From Acinetobacter ihumii (GTDB taxonomy: Bacteria > Pseudomonadota > Gammaproteobacteria > Pseudomonadales > Moraxellaceae), in NCBI RefSeq assembly GCF_900625095.1, contig NZ_LR130760.1:1977455-2041454 (forward strand): a stretch of 64,000 bases of DNA. The letters run 5' to 3'. Within the stretch, counting starts at the first letter, position 1. Each line of letters begins with the position of its first letter. Made by a program: the position numbers and the translations under genes. Of the stretch, positions 46,034-55,441 are shown one piece after another. Below the pieces are notes generated by a model. That model did not search any database, was not told the origin of the DNA, and saw only the letters and a list, made by a program, of their open reading frames with translations.

Positions 46034-47260
46034 ATGGCAATTCAAAAAACACAAATGATGCCAACTTTTGCTTATGAAGGAGTTGATCGCAAAGGGGGAA
46101 AAATTAAAGGTGAACTGTCAGCTCGCAATATAGCATTGGCGAAAGTGACTTTGCGTAAGCAAGGCATCACTATTAAAACAATTCGTCAAAAACGTAAGAA
46201 TATTCTAGAAGGACTTTTAAAGAAAAAAGTCAGCACACTGGATATTACCATTTTTACCCGACAGCTTGCGACCATGATGAAAGCTGGTGTACCCCTAATT
46301 TTAAGTTTTGAAATCGTGGCAGAAGGGTTAGAAAATCCTGCTATGCGGGATGTAGTGATTAGTCTAAAACGAGAAGTTGAAGGTGGAAGTACTTTTGCCG
46401 ATGCTTTACGTAAATATCCACAATATTTTGATTCCTTATTTTGTTCGTTAGTAGAATCAGGTGAAATATCAGGGGCTTTAGAAACTATGCTAGATCGTGT
46501 CGCGATCTATAAGGAAAAAAGTGAGCTGTTAAAACAAAAAATTAAAAAAGCCATGAAATATCCACTTACTGTCATCGTGGTTGCTGTAATTGTCACGATT
46601 ATTCTCATGGTGAAAGTGGTTCCAGTCTTTCAGGATTTATTTAGTTCATTTGGTGCCGAATTACCTGCTTTCACTCAGATGGTCGTGAATATGTCAAAAT
46701 GGATGCAATCCTATTGGTTTATTATGATTATTGGAATTGGTGTCGTTATCGCTGTATTTTTAGAAACCAAAAAACGAAGTAAAAAATTGCGTAATGCCTT
46801 AGATAAATTGGCATTAAAACTGCCAATTTTTGGTGATTTAATCTACAAATCAATTATTGCGCGTTATAGCCGTACGCTCGCCACGACTTTTGCAGCGGGT
46901 GTGCCATTGATTGATGCTTTAAAATCGACTGCTGGTGCAACCAACAATGTAATCTACGAAGATGCTGTAATGAAAATTCGTGAAGATGTGGCTACGGGAC
47001 AACAATTGCAATTTGCCATGAAAACTTCCAACTTATTTCCATCTATGGCAGTGCAAATGGTCGCGATTGGTGAAGAATCTGGTGCATTGGATGCCATGCT
47101 GGATAAAGTGGCCACGCACTATGAAAATGAAGTGGACAATGCAGTCGACGGACTGACTTCCATGATGGAACCATTGATTATGGCGATTCTCGGTGTGCTG
47201 GTCGGTGGTTTGGTCATCGCCATGTATCTTCCAATTTTCCAGATGGGTTCAGTGGTGTAA
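46034..47260 (+). CDS. pilC: Type IV pilus inner-membrane platform protein PilC
   Basis: 408 residues of the GspF/PilC family with two homologous T2SSF domains. Domain 1: FTRQLATMMKAGVPLILSFE; domain 2: YSRTLATTFAAGVPLIDALK. Membrane helices follow each (VIVVAVIVTIILMVKVVPVF; IIGIGVVIAVFLET; the terminal MAILGVLVGGLVIAMYLPIF). It lies 30 bases after pilB; AAGGA precedes ATG 46034. Stop and pilD start overlap at one base. Confidence 0.96.
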   Translation: MAIQKTQMMPTFAYEGVDRKGGKIKGELSARNIALAKVTLRKQGITIKTIRQKRKNILEGLLKKKVSTLDITIFTRQLATMMKAGVPLILSFEIVAEGLENPAMRDVVISLKREVEGGSTFADALRKYPQYFDSLFCSLVESGEISGALETMLDRVAIYKEKSELLKQKIKKAMKYPLTVIVVAVIVTIILMVKVVPVFQDLFSSFGAELPAFTQMVVNMSKWMQSYWFIMIIGIGVVIAVFLETKKRSKKLRNALDKLALKLPIFGDLIYKSIIARYSRTLATTFAAGVPLIDALKSTAGATNNVIYEDAVMKIREDVATGQQLQFAMKTSNLFPSMAVQMVAIGEESGALDAMLDKVATHYENEVDNAVDGLTSMMEPLIMAILGVLVGGLVIAMYLPIFQMGSVV

Positions 47261-48120
47261 TGCTCGAAATTCTCAATTATTTTATTCAAAACCCAACCGC
47301 GCTTTATATCGCCGTTGGGGTTTTTAGTTTGTGTATCGGTAGTTTTTTAAATGTTGTGATTTATCGCACACCCAAAATGATGGAGCAAGAATGGCATACT
47401 GAGTGCCAGATGTTGTTACATCCCGATCAAGCAATCATTGATCCAGACAAACTCACTCTGAGTTCTCCTGCATCAACCTGCCCTAAATGTCATCAACCTA
47501 TTCGCTGGTATCAAAATATTCCAGTCCTCAGTTGGCTTTTTTTAAGAGGTCAATGTGGCAATTGTCACAATCCGATCAGCATTCGTTATCCACTGATTGA
47601 ACTGCTAACTATGTTGTGTTCTTTAGTGGTTGTAGCGGTCTTTGGCCCGAGCCTCCAAATGCTGTTTGGTCTCATCTTCACTTGGGTACTGATTGCCCTG
47701 ACATTTATAGACTTTGATACGCAACTGCTACCTGATCGTTTTACTCTGACCTTAGCAGCCTTAGGACTGGGGATAAATAGTTATAGCATTTATGTCTCGC
47801 CAACCGCCGCGATCTGGGGCTATCTGATTGGCTTTTTATGTTTGTGGGTGGTTTATTATGTATTTAAAATCATCACTGGCAAAGAAGGCATGGGCTATGG
47901 TGACTTTAAGCTACTCGCGGCACTTGGCGCATGGATGGGGCCTTTGATGCTCCCCCTGATCGTACTACTTTCCTCAATGGTCGGTGCAATTATTGGGATT
48001 ATTTTGCTTAAAATCCGTAAGGAAAACCAGCCTTTTGCTTTTGGTCCCTATATCGCCATTGCAGGTTGGATCGCTTTTTTATGGGGTGAGCAAATTATGA
48101 AAGTGTATTTGGGAGGCTGA
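47260..48120 (+). CDS. pilD: Type IV prepilin peptidase / N-methyltransferase PilD
   Basis: Cleaves and N-methylates prepilins and pseudopilins; 286 residues. The cytoplasmic methyltransferase loop has the cysteine quartet CPKC and CGNC near residues 73-105. The aspartyl protease residues are in DFDTQLLPDR and the GxGD motif GYGDFKLLAALGAWMG. About eight membrane helices. The start A overlaps the pilC stop (TAATG), and coaE starts two bases after its stop, giving a pilB-pilC-pilD-coaE operon, the classical order. Confidence 0.96.
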   Translation: MLEILNYFIQNPTALYIAVGVFSLCIGSFLNVVIYRTPKMMEQEWHTECQMLLHPDQAIIDPDKLTLSSPASTCPKCHQPIRWYQNIPVLSWLFLRGQCGNCHNPISIRYPLIELLTMLCSLVVVAVFGPSLQMLFGLIFTWVLIALTFIDFDTQLLPDRFTLTLAALGLGINSYSIYVSPTAAIWGYLIGFLCLWVVYYVFKIITGKEGMGYGDFKLLAALGAWMGPLMLPLIVLLSSMVGAIIGIILLKIRKENQPFAFGPYIAIAGWIAFLWGEQIMKVYLGG

Positions 48121-48122
48121 GC

Positions 48123-48716
48123 ATGAGTTTCATACTGGGTTTAACAGGTGGTATTGGTAGCGGTAAATCTGCTGCCAGCCAATGGTTTGAAACCCAAGGC
48201 ATTAATGTCGTTGATGCTGATGTGGTGGCACGTGAAGTGGTCGAGATTGGACAGCCGGCTTTAGAACAGATTCAGCACACTTTTGGAGATTGGGTACTTA
48301 ATGCGGATGGGAGTCTAAATCGGCGAGCCTTAAGAGAACATATTTTTCAACATCCATCTGCCCGACACCAACTCGAACAAATTACGCATCCTGCCATTCG
48401 CCAATCAATTATGCAGCAACTACAGGATGCCCATAGCCCTTATGTCATCTTGGTTTCGCCATTATTATTTGAAACAGATCAACATCAACTCACCAATCGA
48501 ACTTTGCTGATTGATGCCAGTGAAGCCATTCAGATCGAACGCGCCAGCCAACGTGATGGTCAGGATTCAGAGCAGATTAAAAAAATTATTGCGGCACAAA
48601 TGCCACGTGAGCAGAAACGTCAAATGGCAGATGATATTGTAATGAATGATGGACATCTGGATCATTTATATCAACAACTTGCAACTTTACATCACCATTA
48701 TTTGGAACGTTCCTGA
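48123..48716 (+). CDS. coaE: Dephospho-CoA kinase
   Basis: Last step of CoA synthesis; 197 residues. P-loop GLTGGIGSGKSAAS (6-19), then DADVVAREVVE, LEQITHPAIR and the lid region ERASQRDGQ. Start ATG 48123 follows GGGAGG in the pilD end. The last 19 bases overlap the convergent DMT transporter gene. Confidence 0.95.
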   Translation: MSFILGLTGGIGSGKSAASQWFETQGINVVDADVVAREVVEIGQPALEQIQHTFGDWVLNADGSLNRRALREHIFQHPSARHQLEQITHPAIRQSIMQQLQDAHSPYVILVSPLLFETDQHQLTNRTLLIDASEAIQIERASQRDGQDSEQIKKIIAAQMPREQKRQMADDIVMNDGHLDHLYQQLATLHHHYLERS

Positions 48717-49621
48717 TCTTTTTGACGTTCTAATTGTAGCGTTAAACTATCTTTTAAACGCCAACGCCATGGTTGTAAGGCACCTATTCCCATCCCAATT
48801 AAACCACAGGCAATTGCAGGACTTAAAGGCTCGCCCAATAGTGGCACTGCAATCACTGCGGCAATAAACGGCGCCAGTGTGACAATACTTCCTGTTTTAA
48901 ATGCCCCTAAACGCTCAATTGCCGCGACATAAGTAATGGTGGCGATGATGACCACAAAGACCCCATGAAACACACCTTGAATCGCAAAATGCAGCGGCTC
49001 AACCTCAGAATAATGTTTAGGAAAAAACAACACATAGATGGGCAAATAAATCATGGCTGACCAAATTGCGACACTGGCCATGGAGTGCCACGCGGAAAGC
49101 TTCCACTGTTTTAATAAAACTGTAAAAATACCCCACCAAATTGCACTCACTACAAATAAGACATCGCCTACACCAAAATGAGATTGCCCATCTTTTGACA
49201 TTAAATAGCTCATGAGTGCAATGGCTGCCAGCATAATGCCGACACTCCACCACGTATGTCGATCAAAAGGTTGTCTAAATAATAAATAAGCTGCCAGCGC
49301 AGTACACAATGGAATACAACCATTTAAAAAGATCGCTGCATGTGCCGCGGGGGCATAAAGAAAGGCACTATAGGCCGTGAGGCAGTAGCCTACCCCACCG
49401 ATGAGTGCCAAAATCACCGATTCTTTTCGACATAAAAATGCCAAATCTTTTTTATAGATCAAGATTGGCATTAAAATGACAAACGCAATCGCAAAACGAA
49501 GTGCAGTAATGTCCCATGCGCTAATATGCCACTGTGCATTTAAACGGGAAAAAATGGTAAAACCACCCCAGATGCACATGGTAATGGCAACAAAAGCATA
49601 GCCTTGGGCTCGCGGAGACAT
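48698..49621 (-). CDS. EamA/DMT-family exporter
   Basis: 307 residues and ten membrane helices in two EamA repeats: ITMCIWGGFTIFSRL at the start and VLFVVSAIWWGIFTVLLKQW in the middle. Family members export amino acids, purines or drugs; the substrate is not predictable. It is 38 bases after rlmB on the same strand, probably co-transcribed, and overlaps coaE convergently by 19 bases. Confidence 0.88.
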   Translation of the reverse strand: MSPRAQGYAFVAITMCIWGGFTIFSRLNAQWHISAWDITALRFAIAFVILMPILIYKKDLAFLCRKESVILALIGGVGYCLTAYSAFLYAPAAHAAIFLNGCIPLCTALAAYLLFRQPFDRHTWWSVGIMLAAIALMSYLMSKDGQSHFGVGDVLFVVSAIWWGIFTVLLKQWKLSAWHSMASVAIWSAMIYLPIYVLFFPKHYSEVEPLHFAIQGVFHGVFVVIIATITYVAAIERLGAFKTGSIVTLAPFIAAVIAVPLLGEPLSPAIACGLIGMGIGALQPWRWRLKDSLTLQLERQKDQERSK

Positions 49622-49659
49622 AGCGTCCTTCTTTACAACATCAGGTTTAGCTTAAAAAT

Positions 49660-50409
49660 TTATACGGGATGGCGTTGGCGGCTCGCTTCATAAAGCGCCA
49701 TTCCTGTTGCCACACTGACATTTAAACTTTGTAAGTTGCCACTCATGGGAATATACACGGTTTGATCACATTGTGACTGGGTAATGGGGCGCAATCCCGT
49801 ATCTTCAGCGCCCATCACAATCACCAGCCCACCTGTTAAATCACATTTTTGAATTGGAAGTGCTTTTTCATCCAGCATGGTGCCAATCACGCGTACAAAA
49901 AACTGCTCTTTGACGTGTGCGAGTGTTCGTGCCAGATTGGTCACCTGAATAAATTTAACCTTTTCTGCACCACCTGCTGCGACTTTTCGTGCGGTTGGGG
50001 TCAAACCTGCGGAGCGATCACGAGGAACGATCACCGCTTGCACCCCCATGGCTGCGGCAGTACGGATACATGCGCCCAGATTATGTGGATCAGTGACTTG
50101 GTCGAGTGCTAGAAGTAAGGCATCAGGGGTTGACTGTAACAGTTGATCCAGATCTTTTTCATTTAAAGTTGGATGCGGTCGAACAGCGGCCACCACCCCT
50201 TGATGAAAAGGCAGACCTGCTAATTTTTCCAGACTATCACGGCTGGCTTTTTGCACACTAATTCCAAACGGTTCAGCCAGTTCCAAAATTTTCTGTAAAC
50301 GTTGATCATCACGTCCTTTTAGGGTGAATAAGGTCAACACCCGCTCAGGTTCAAGCTCAAGCAATGACTCAACCGAATGTACGCCATAATAATATTCTGG
50401 TTTTGCCAT
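49660..50409 (-). CDS. rlmB: 23S rRNA (guanosine-2'-O-)-methyltransferase RlmB
   Basis: SpoU-family trefoil-knot methyltransferase for G2251 of 23S rRNA; 249 residues against 243 in E. coli. N-terminal substrate-binding domain with YYGVHSVESLLE, then LDQVTDPHNLGACIRTAAAMG (motif 1), VIVMGAEDTGLRPITQ (motif 2) and IPMSGNLQSLNVSVATGMALYE (motif 3, written in part). GAGGT upstream of the start. Confidence 0.94.
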   Translation of the reverse strand: MAKPEYYYGVHSVESLLELEPERVLTLFTLKGRDDQRLQKILELAEPFGISVQKASRDSLEKLAGLPFHQGVVAAVRPHPTLNEKDLDQLLQSTPDALLLALDQVTDPHNLGACIRTAAAMGVQAVIVPRDRSAGLTPTARKVAAGGAEKVKFIQVTNLARTLAHVKEQFFVRVIGTMLDEKALPIQKCDLTGGLVIVMGAEDTGLRPITQSQCDQTVYIPMSGNLQSLNVSVATGMALYEASRQRHPV

Positions 50410-50442
50410 GCCTGACCTCTATCTCAACTTTATTGAACTCAA

Positions 50443-50477
50443 AATAAAAATCCTGTAAAGCCAACTTCACAGGATTT
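50443..50477 (-). terminator. Intrinsic terminator of ppnP
   Basis: On the minus strand AAATCCTGT (50469-50477) pairs with its complement at 50448-50456 around an inner AAG/CTT pair, followed by TTTTTATTTT. It lies about 50 bases after the ppnP stop. Confidence 0.75.
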
Positions 50478-50528
50478 CTTGATTTACTCATTTATGCAGC
50501 TAGTTTAACCGATTTTCGGGCAAACAGG

Positions 50529-50855
50529 TTAGCCTTCTAAATGACAAACATAATCGAGCACATCATCCGTCTCAATTTTAAATAAGCTGTTGCCTGGCAC
50601 ATAAAATGACTGCCCTGCACGGAACAATTCACTTTCGGTACTGTCAGCAATTTTCACACGGCACTCACCCGAAATAATTTCCATACGTTCAGGGACATGC
50701 GTCTCAAAAGTTAACGCTTGTTCACTTGGTAAAATCACACCAAGTGTCTTTTTTGTTCCATCTTCAAATTGAACCGTATGGCTAATGCACAAACCGCCAA
50801 AATAAACATTTGATTTTTTTACTACCGTTACATGATCAAACTGAGCTGAACTCAT
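50529..50855 (-). CDS. ppnP: Pyrimidine/purine nucleoside phosphorylase PpnP
   Basis: Single-domain cupin of the former DUF1255 family, splitting nucleosides by phosphorolysis; 108 residues against 94 in E. coli. Family signatures: [27 protein letters not shown] (in pieces), [18 protein letters not shown] and [11 protein letters not shown]. Single gene with its own terminator. Confidence 0.9.
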   Translation of the reverse strand: MSSAQFDHVTVVKKSNVYFGGLCISHTVQFEDGTKKTLGVILPSEQALTFETHVPERMEIISGECRVKIADSTESELFRAGQSFYVPGNSLFKIETDDVLDYVCHLEG

Positions 50856-51291
50856 GCGTAACTCTCCAATTTTGCCGCATTTGTATTAGGGGGTGATGAC
50901 TGACGTAGTTTAATTCTGGGCAAATAACTAATCAATCTCTTTTATCTTGCGTTTGCTATCTAAGCAATTTTTATGCCTTTTTTATATATTGATTATTCTC
51001 GTTTTAATTCGTATCGATGCTTTGTGCTTGCTCTTTTCAGTGGTCAACATTTTAAATATGCGATACAGAATTTTGATCATTTTAAAGACGAATCAAGACA
51101 GTCTCGTGACAAATCTAGCCGACCTCGGCTTCATGCAAACAAGAGCTGATTTCATTTAAATCTTGTTAGCCTGCTTGAGTAATTCAATCGATGATGTCAC
51201 TGGTTCATGAGATTTTATTCAGTTTATGCCTTGTGGCGATGATAAAATTTATCTATCTTAAACAAAAAAGACCAACGCTCTGGACGCGTAT
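50856..51291. other. Gene-free stretch upstream of recN
   Basis: 436 bases without a convincing gene. A 70-codon hydrophobic frame at 50947-51159 lacks a ribosome site and family features. GATAAAATTTATC at 51241-51253 is a perfect short palindrome about 40 bases before recN that contains TAAAAT, a possible -10. No LexA-type box is seen. Confidence 0.4.
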
Positions 51292-52953
51292 ATGCTGACT
51301 CATTTAACTCTGATTAACTTTGCGCTGGCTGATCATCTGGTACTCGATATTGAACAAGGATTTAATGTTTTAACGGGTGAAACAGGTGCAGGGAAATCCT
51401 TGCTGCTCGATGCACTTTCTGCCTGCTTGGGCGAACGCACAGATACTAACTATGTTCGATATGGTGCCGAAAAAGCCGATATTACCGCAAGTTTTAGCTA
51501 TCAGCCGCAAAGTCCAGAATCACGCTGGCTTGAAGAACATGAAATGGATGACGATACAGGTGAAATCCATCTACGCCGTGTCATTTTTGCCACAGGTCGT
51601 AGTAAGGCATGGATTAATGGTCGTCCCAGTAGCTTATCTGAACTCAAGGAAATTGGGCGTTTGTTGGTGCAACTTTATAGTCAACACAGCCAGCAGCAAT
51701 TGCTGGAACCGCCCTACCCGAAGCATTGGTTAGATCGTTATCGTAATTTTTACCAACCTGCGCAAGACGTTAAAGAAGCCTATCAAACATGGCAAGCCAC
51801 GATTCGCCAGCATCAATCGGCACTCGATGCTCAAGCCACTCGTCAGCAGCGTATTCAAACACTTGAACTACAACTCGAAGAACTCGAAGACATCATTCAA
51901 ACTGATTATAAAGAAACTGAACAGGAGTTTGATCGCTTAAGTCATCATGAACACATCATGCAGGACTGTGCGTATAGTTTAAATGCACTGGATGAAGCTG
52001 AACCCAGCATTAATCAGGAACTGGCATCTATTTTAAAACGAATTGAAACACATGCGGGACGTAGCGAACAGCTCTCTGAAATTTATAATTCAATCGTCAA
52101 TGCCCAAAGTGAACTGGACGATGCAACTGCCAATCTACGTCAATTTATGGATCGTCAGAGTTTTGATCCTGAACGCATGGAAGCCTTAAATACCCATTTG
52201 GAAGTTTTTCACCGTTTGGCTCGCAAGTATCGTATTCAACCTGAACAACTTAAACAGCAATATGAACACTGGCAACTTGAGCTAGAAAAGTTACATCAGC
52301 TTGAGGATCCAGAAACACTGGCTGAACAAGTTGAAATTGCGCATCAAAGCTTTTTGGAAAAAGCACAACATCTGGATCAAATTCGTCGTGATGCCGCCAT
52401 TCCTCTTGCCAAGCAGCTTACAGAACAAGTCAAACCTTTGGCGCTGCCTGAAGCGCATTTTGAGTTTAAATTTGAACCACTGGAGCAACCGAATGCTGAG
52501 GGCTTAAGTTTTATTCAGCTTTTATTTACTGCCAATAAGGGTATGCCGCCGCAACCTTTGGCTCGGGTTGCTTCGGGTGGGGAATTATCGCGTATTGCAC
52601 TGGTCATGCAGGTCATGAATGCTGAAAAAACCGAAGCAGAAACCCTGGTCTTTGATGAAATTGATGTCGGGATCAGTGGCGGTACAGCTGAAGTGGTCGG
52701 TCGCTTACTGGCAGATTTGGCGCAACATGTGCAACTGCTGTGTATTACTCATCAACCCCAAGTTGCAGCTCAATCCGATCAGCACTTACTGGTGAAAAAA
52801 CAACAAACTGACCCTGCCAGTAGTACCATTATTGAATTAGATGAACCACAGCGCATACTGGAATTAGCCCGTATGTCAGGCGGTGTCGAAATCAATGACA
52901 CCACCTTGCAACATGCCAAACAATTACGTCAGCTTAAATTCCAACACAGTTAA
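51292..52953 (+). CDS. recN: DNA repair protein RecN
   Basis: SMC-like ATPase for double-strand-break repair; 553 residues, matching E. coli (553). N-terminal Walker A GETGAGKSLLLDALSACLG near 29-47, central coiled coils (about 150-370), and C-terminal ARVASGGELSRIALVMQV (signature) and LVFDEIDVGISGGTAE (Walker B). Starts at ATG 51292. Single gene; DNA-damage control is likely but no operator is visible. Confidence 0.96.
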   Translation: MLTHLTLINFALADHLVLDIEQGFNVLTGETGAGKSLLLDALSACLGERTDTNYVRYGAEKADITASFSYQPQSPESRWLEEHEMDDDTGEIHLRRVIFATGRSKAWINGRPSSLSELKEIGRLLVQLYSQHSQQQLLEPPYPKHWLDRYRNFYQPAQDVKEAYQTWQATIRQHQSALDAQATRQQRIQTLELQLEELEDIIQTDYKETEQEFDRLSHHEHIMQDCAYSLNALDEAEPSINQELASILKRIETHAGRSEQLSEIYNSIVNAQSELDDATANLRQFMDRQSFDPERMEALNTHLEVFHRLARKYRIQPEQLKQQYEHWQLELEKLHQLEDPETLAEQVEIAHQSFLEKAQHLDQIRRDAAIPLAKQLTEQVKPLALPEAHFEFKFEPLEQPNAEGLSFIQLLFTANKGMPPQPLARVASGGELSRIALVMQVMNAEKTEAETLVFDEIDVGISGGTAEVVGRLLADLAQHVQLLCITHQPQVAAQSDQHLLVKKQQTDPASSTIIELDEPQRILELARMSGGVEINDTTLQHAKQLRQLKFQHS

Positions 52954-53107
52954 ACCATTTCATTACATTTTCTTCTGCTTTTTTCGTCAATTATTTTTCT
53001 ATCATAAAACACTGAAAAATGATTGGCGAAATCCATTTACTCTTGTATGTTGATAAGAACATCCTATCTCAATACAAAGCGACCACGTTTTAAGGAGAAC
53101 CGCTTAG

Positions 53108-53662
53108 GTGACCAAACAATATTTGACACACCGTTGTCTGATTGCTCCTCCAGAAATGGCCGATGATTTCTTTGCGAATACTGTAATTTATTTGGCACGT
53201 CACGATGAAGACGGTGCTCAGGGTTTAATTATCAATCGTCCATCCGGTATTCAGGTCAAAGAACTGCTGAATGATATGGATATTGACGCAGACCATGTCC
53301 AGCCACATGAAGTGCTACAAGGTGGGCCTTTACGCCCTGAAGCCGGATTTGTGCTGCACACAGGGCAGCCAACGTGGCACTCTTCGATTGCGGTCGGTGA
53401 AAACCTGTGTATCACCACCAGTAAAGACATTTTAGATGCAATCGCACATAACGAAGGTGTCGGTCGTTATCAAATTGCATTGGGCTATGCCAGTTGGAGC
53501 AAAAACCAGCTTGAAGATGAAATCTCACGTGGCGACTGGCTGGTTTGTGATTCAGATATGGATCTGATTTTTAATTTACCTTATGACGCGCGTTGGGACG
53601 CTGCCTATAAAAAGCTAGGCGTTGACCGCACATGGCTCTCTTCCGAGATTGGTCATGCCTGA
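53108..53662 (+). CDS. YqgE/AlgH family protein (UPF0301)
   Basis: 184 residues from GTG 53108 (AAGGAG upstream), against 187 for E. coli YqgE. Family segments [36 protein letters not shown] and [17 protein letters not shown] are clear. In pseudomonads AlgH affects alginate regulation, but its biochemical function is unknown. It overlaps ruvX by 8 bases, the usual yqgE-yqgF pairing. Confidence 0.92.
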   Translation: MTKQYLTHRCLIAPPEMADDFFANTVIYLARHDEDGAQGLIINRPSGIQVKELLNDMDIDADHVQPHEVLQGGPLRPEAGFVLHTGQPTWHSSIAVGENLCITTSKDILDAIAHNEGVGRYQIALGYASWSKNQLEDEISRGDWLVCDSDMDLIFNLPYDARWDAAYKKLGVDRTWLSSEIGHA

Positions 53663-54098
53663 ATCTGTAACACCACAAATGATTATGGCGTTTGACTTTG
53701 GCACGCAGAAGATGGGAATGGCCGTGGGTCAATCTGCGATTGAAAGTGCCAACCCATTAGCTTTATTTCCGATGAAAGATGGAATTCCTGACTGGAATCC
53801 ATTGCTCAAGATTGTTAAAGAATGGCAGCCCAGCTTATTTCTGGTTGGTTTGCCATTAAATATGGATGACTCGGAATCAGAACTTTCGACGCGTGCACGT
53901 AAATTTGCACGGCGTTTACGTCATCAAACCAATATTGAAACATGGATGGTCGATGAACGTTTGACCACACGTGAAGCGCGAGATGAACTTGACTCTTATC
54001 ATGATCAGGGTCGTGGCAAACGCTTATCGGCAGATAGTTTAGCTGCCGCCCTTCTGATTCAGAGCTGGTATCATCATCCTCAAGGGATTCAACCCTAA
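53655..54098 (+). CDS. ruvX: RuvX/YqgF, RNase H-fold pre-16S rRNA nuclease
   Basis: 148 residues from ATG 53655; E. coli YqgF has 138. RNase H fold start [15 protein letters not shown] with catalytic Asp, [12 protein letters not shown], and [14 protein letters not shown] with the C-terminal [14 protein letters not shown]. Implicated in 16S rRNA 5' maturation and formerly called a Holliday resolvase. Upstream in-frame codons to 53622 fall in yqgE and are not used. A strong terminator follows. Confidence 0.94.
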   Translation: MPESVTPQMIMAFDFGTQKMGMAVGQSAIESANPLALFPMKDGIPDWNPLLKIVKEWQPSLFLVGLPLNMDDSESELSTRARKFARRLRHQTNIETWMVDERLTTREARDELDSYHDQGRGKRLSADSLAAALLIQSWYHHPQGIQP

Positions 54099-54099
54099 T

Positions 54100-54129
54100 A
54101 AAATGGCGGATTAAAATCCGCCATTTTTA
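54100..54129. terminator. Bidirectional intrinsic terminator
   Basis: AAATGGCGGAT at 54101-54111 pairs with ATCCGCCATTT at 54116-54126, 4-base loop, followed by TTTTTA and preceded by an A-run. It serves ruvX and the convergent efflux operon. Confidence 0.9.
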
Positions 54130-54166
54130 TTTCATCAAGCAACCATTGTTGTCTTGTATTCAAACC

Positions 54167-55165
54167 TTAATTTTCAATACGTACTGTTGCAGTACGACCT
54201 GCCACAAAGGCCAAGGCATTTTGAGGGGTTTCATCCAGTACAATTTTGACAGGAACACGTTGTGCCAAGCGTACCCATGTAAATGTTGGATTCACATTGG
54301 CCAGTAAAGTGGAACTACTCGAACGCTCACGGTCTTCAATACCACTGGCAATCCCTTGTACATGGCCACGAATTTTTTGTGAATCTCCCATCAATTGAAT
54401 GGTGGCTTTATCGCCGACATGAATATGATTGAGTTTGGTTTCTTCAAAATAACCCACCACATACAATTGCTCACGATCAACCAATGCCGCAACAGCATCA
54501 CCAATTTTGACATAATTACCCACACGTAAACCAAAGTTGGACAAGGTACCATCCGCAGGCGCAACCACCTCAGAACGTTTTAAATTCAGTAACGCCAAAT
54601 TAAGTGCACTTTGAGAGACTTCAATTAAGGCATGTTGCTGTTTAATCGTGGCCTGTGCCTGTTCAATCGCAGCTGCCATTTGCGCATCTTCTGCTTTGGA
54701 TTGATCGCGTGTGGCATACATTTGATCTTGTTCTTGCTTGGAAATTGCACCATCCATCAAGTTTGAATAACGCGCTGCATTTTTTTCAGCCAGTTGCGTT
54801 GTGGCACGTGATTTTTCTAAATTGGCTTTGGCTGCAATGGCATTGGCTTCTGCTTGAGCCAGACCTGCTTTGGCTTTGGCAAGATCAGAACGTGCTTGCT
54901 CGACATCCAGTTGTTGACGTGCAACATCGATTCGAAATAAAGGCTGTCCTTTTTTCACGGTCTGGTTATCCTGCACCAATACTTCGGTCACTAAGCCTGA
55001 CACGTCGGAAGAGACCTGTACGACATCACCTCGCACCCGACCATCACGTGTCCACGGTGCAGAATTGTAATAATTCCACAAATGAACAATCGCAAAAATG
55101 GCTAAAATTGCAATGATCAATGTCACCAGAGGACGGACAATTTTCCGTGCATCAAAAGAACTCAT
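54167..55165 (-). CDS. HlyD-family periplasmic efflux adaptor (AaeA/EmrA-like)
   Basis: 332 residues. One N-terminal membrane anchor (PLVTLIIAILAIFAIVHLWN), then the first lipoyl half GLVTEVLVQDNQTVKKGQPLF (pieces), a long coiled-coil hairpin of about residues 75-190 rich in Ala/Gln/Glu, and the returning half VVAPADGTLSNFGLRVGNYV. Links the inner-membrane pump to an outer-membrane factor. Last gene of an FUSC-DUF1656-HlyD operon, as in p-hydroxybenzoate (AaeAB) type efflux systems. Confidence 0.9.
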   Translation of the reverse strand: MSSFDARKIVRPLVTLIIAILAIFAIVHLWNYYNSAPWTRDGRVRGDVVQVSSDVSGLVTEVLVQDNQTVKKGQPLFRIDVARQQLDVEQARSDLAKAKAGLAQAEANAIAAKANLEKSRATTQLAEKNAARYSNLMDGAISKQEQDQMYATRDQSKAEDAQMAAAIEQAQATIKQQHALIEVSQSALNLALLNLKRSEVVAPADGTLSNFGLRVGNYVKIGDAVAALVDREQLYVVGYFEETKLNHIHVGDKATIQLMGDSQKIRGHVQGIASGIEDRERSSSSTLLANVNPTFTWVRLAQRVPVKIVLDETPQNALAFVAGRTATVRIEN

Positions 55166-55231
55166 GTTGCTTACCTTAAATTTCGTCTGAAATGTTCGCC
55201 AAAATCAATTTTAATGTGCCATCTATAAACG

Positions 55232-55441
55232 TTATGCTGTCTGAAACAACAGAAATACATAATGTACCAATAACAAGATCAGGATGTATAAACTCAGGTT
55301 AAAAATCCCTGGAAATCCAATCCAGCCTGAAGCAATCAAGCGATTGGTCAGTAGCGATACCAACCTAAATAGCACGTAGGCCAAAATCGCCTGAATCAGC
55401 AAAGTTGGAATATACACACCGTACAGATTCAACTCACCCAT
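55232..55441 (-). CDS. DUF1656 small membrane protein (AaeX-like)
   Basis: 69 residues from ATG 55441, preceded by AGGGAG; the frame extends to 55480 but that part overlaps the FUSC gene. MGELNLYGVYIPTLLIQAIL at the start is the DUF1656 signature, and there are two membrane helices. It overlaps the FUSC gene stop by 8 bases and precedes the HlyD gene by 66 bases. Function in the pump is unknown. Confidence 0.88.
   Translation of the reverse strand: MGELNLYGVYIPTLLIQAILAYVLFRLVSLLTNRLIASGWIGFPGIFNLSLYILILLLVHYVFLLFQTA

Noticed and set aside
50947-51159. 70-codon hydrophobic frame upstream of recN
   Set aside because: No ribosome site, no family features, and A/T-rich intergenic composition.
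51241-51253. GATAAAATTTATC before recN as an SOS operator
   Set aside because: It does not resemble a LexA or UmuD-type box and is most simply an AT-rich promoter element.
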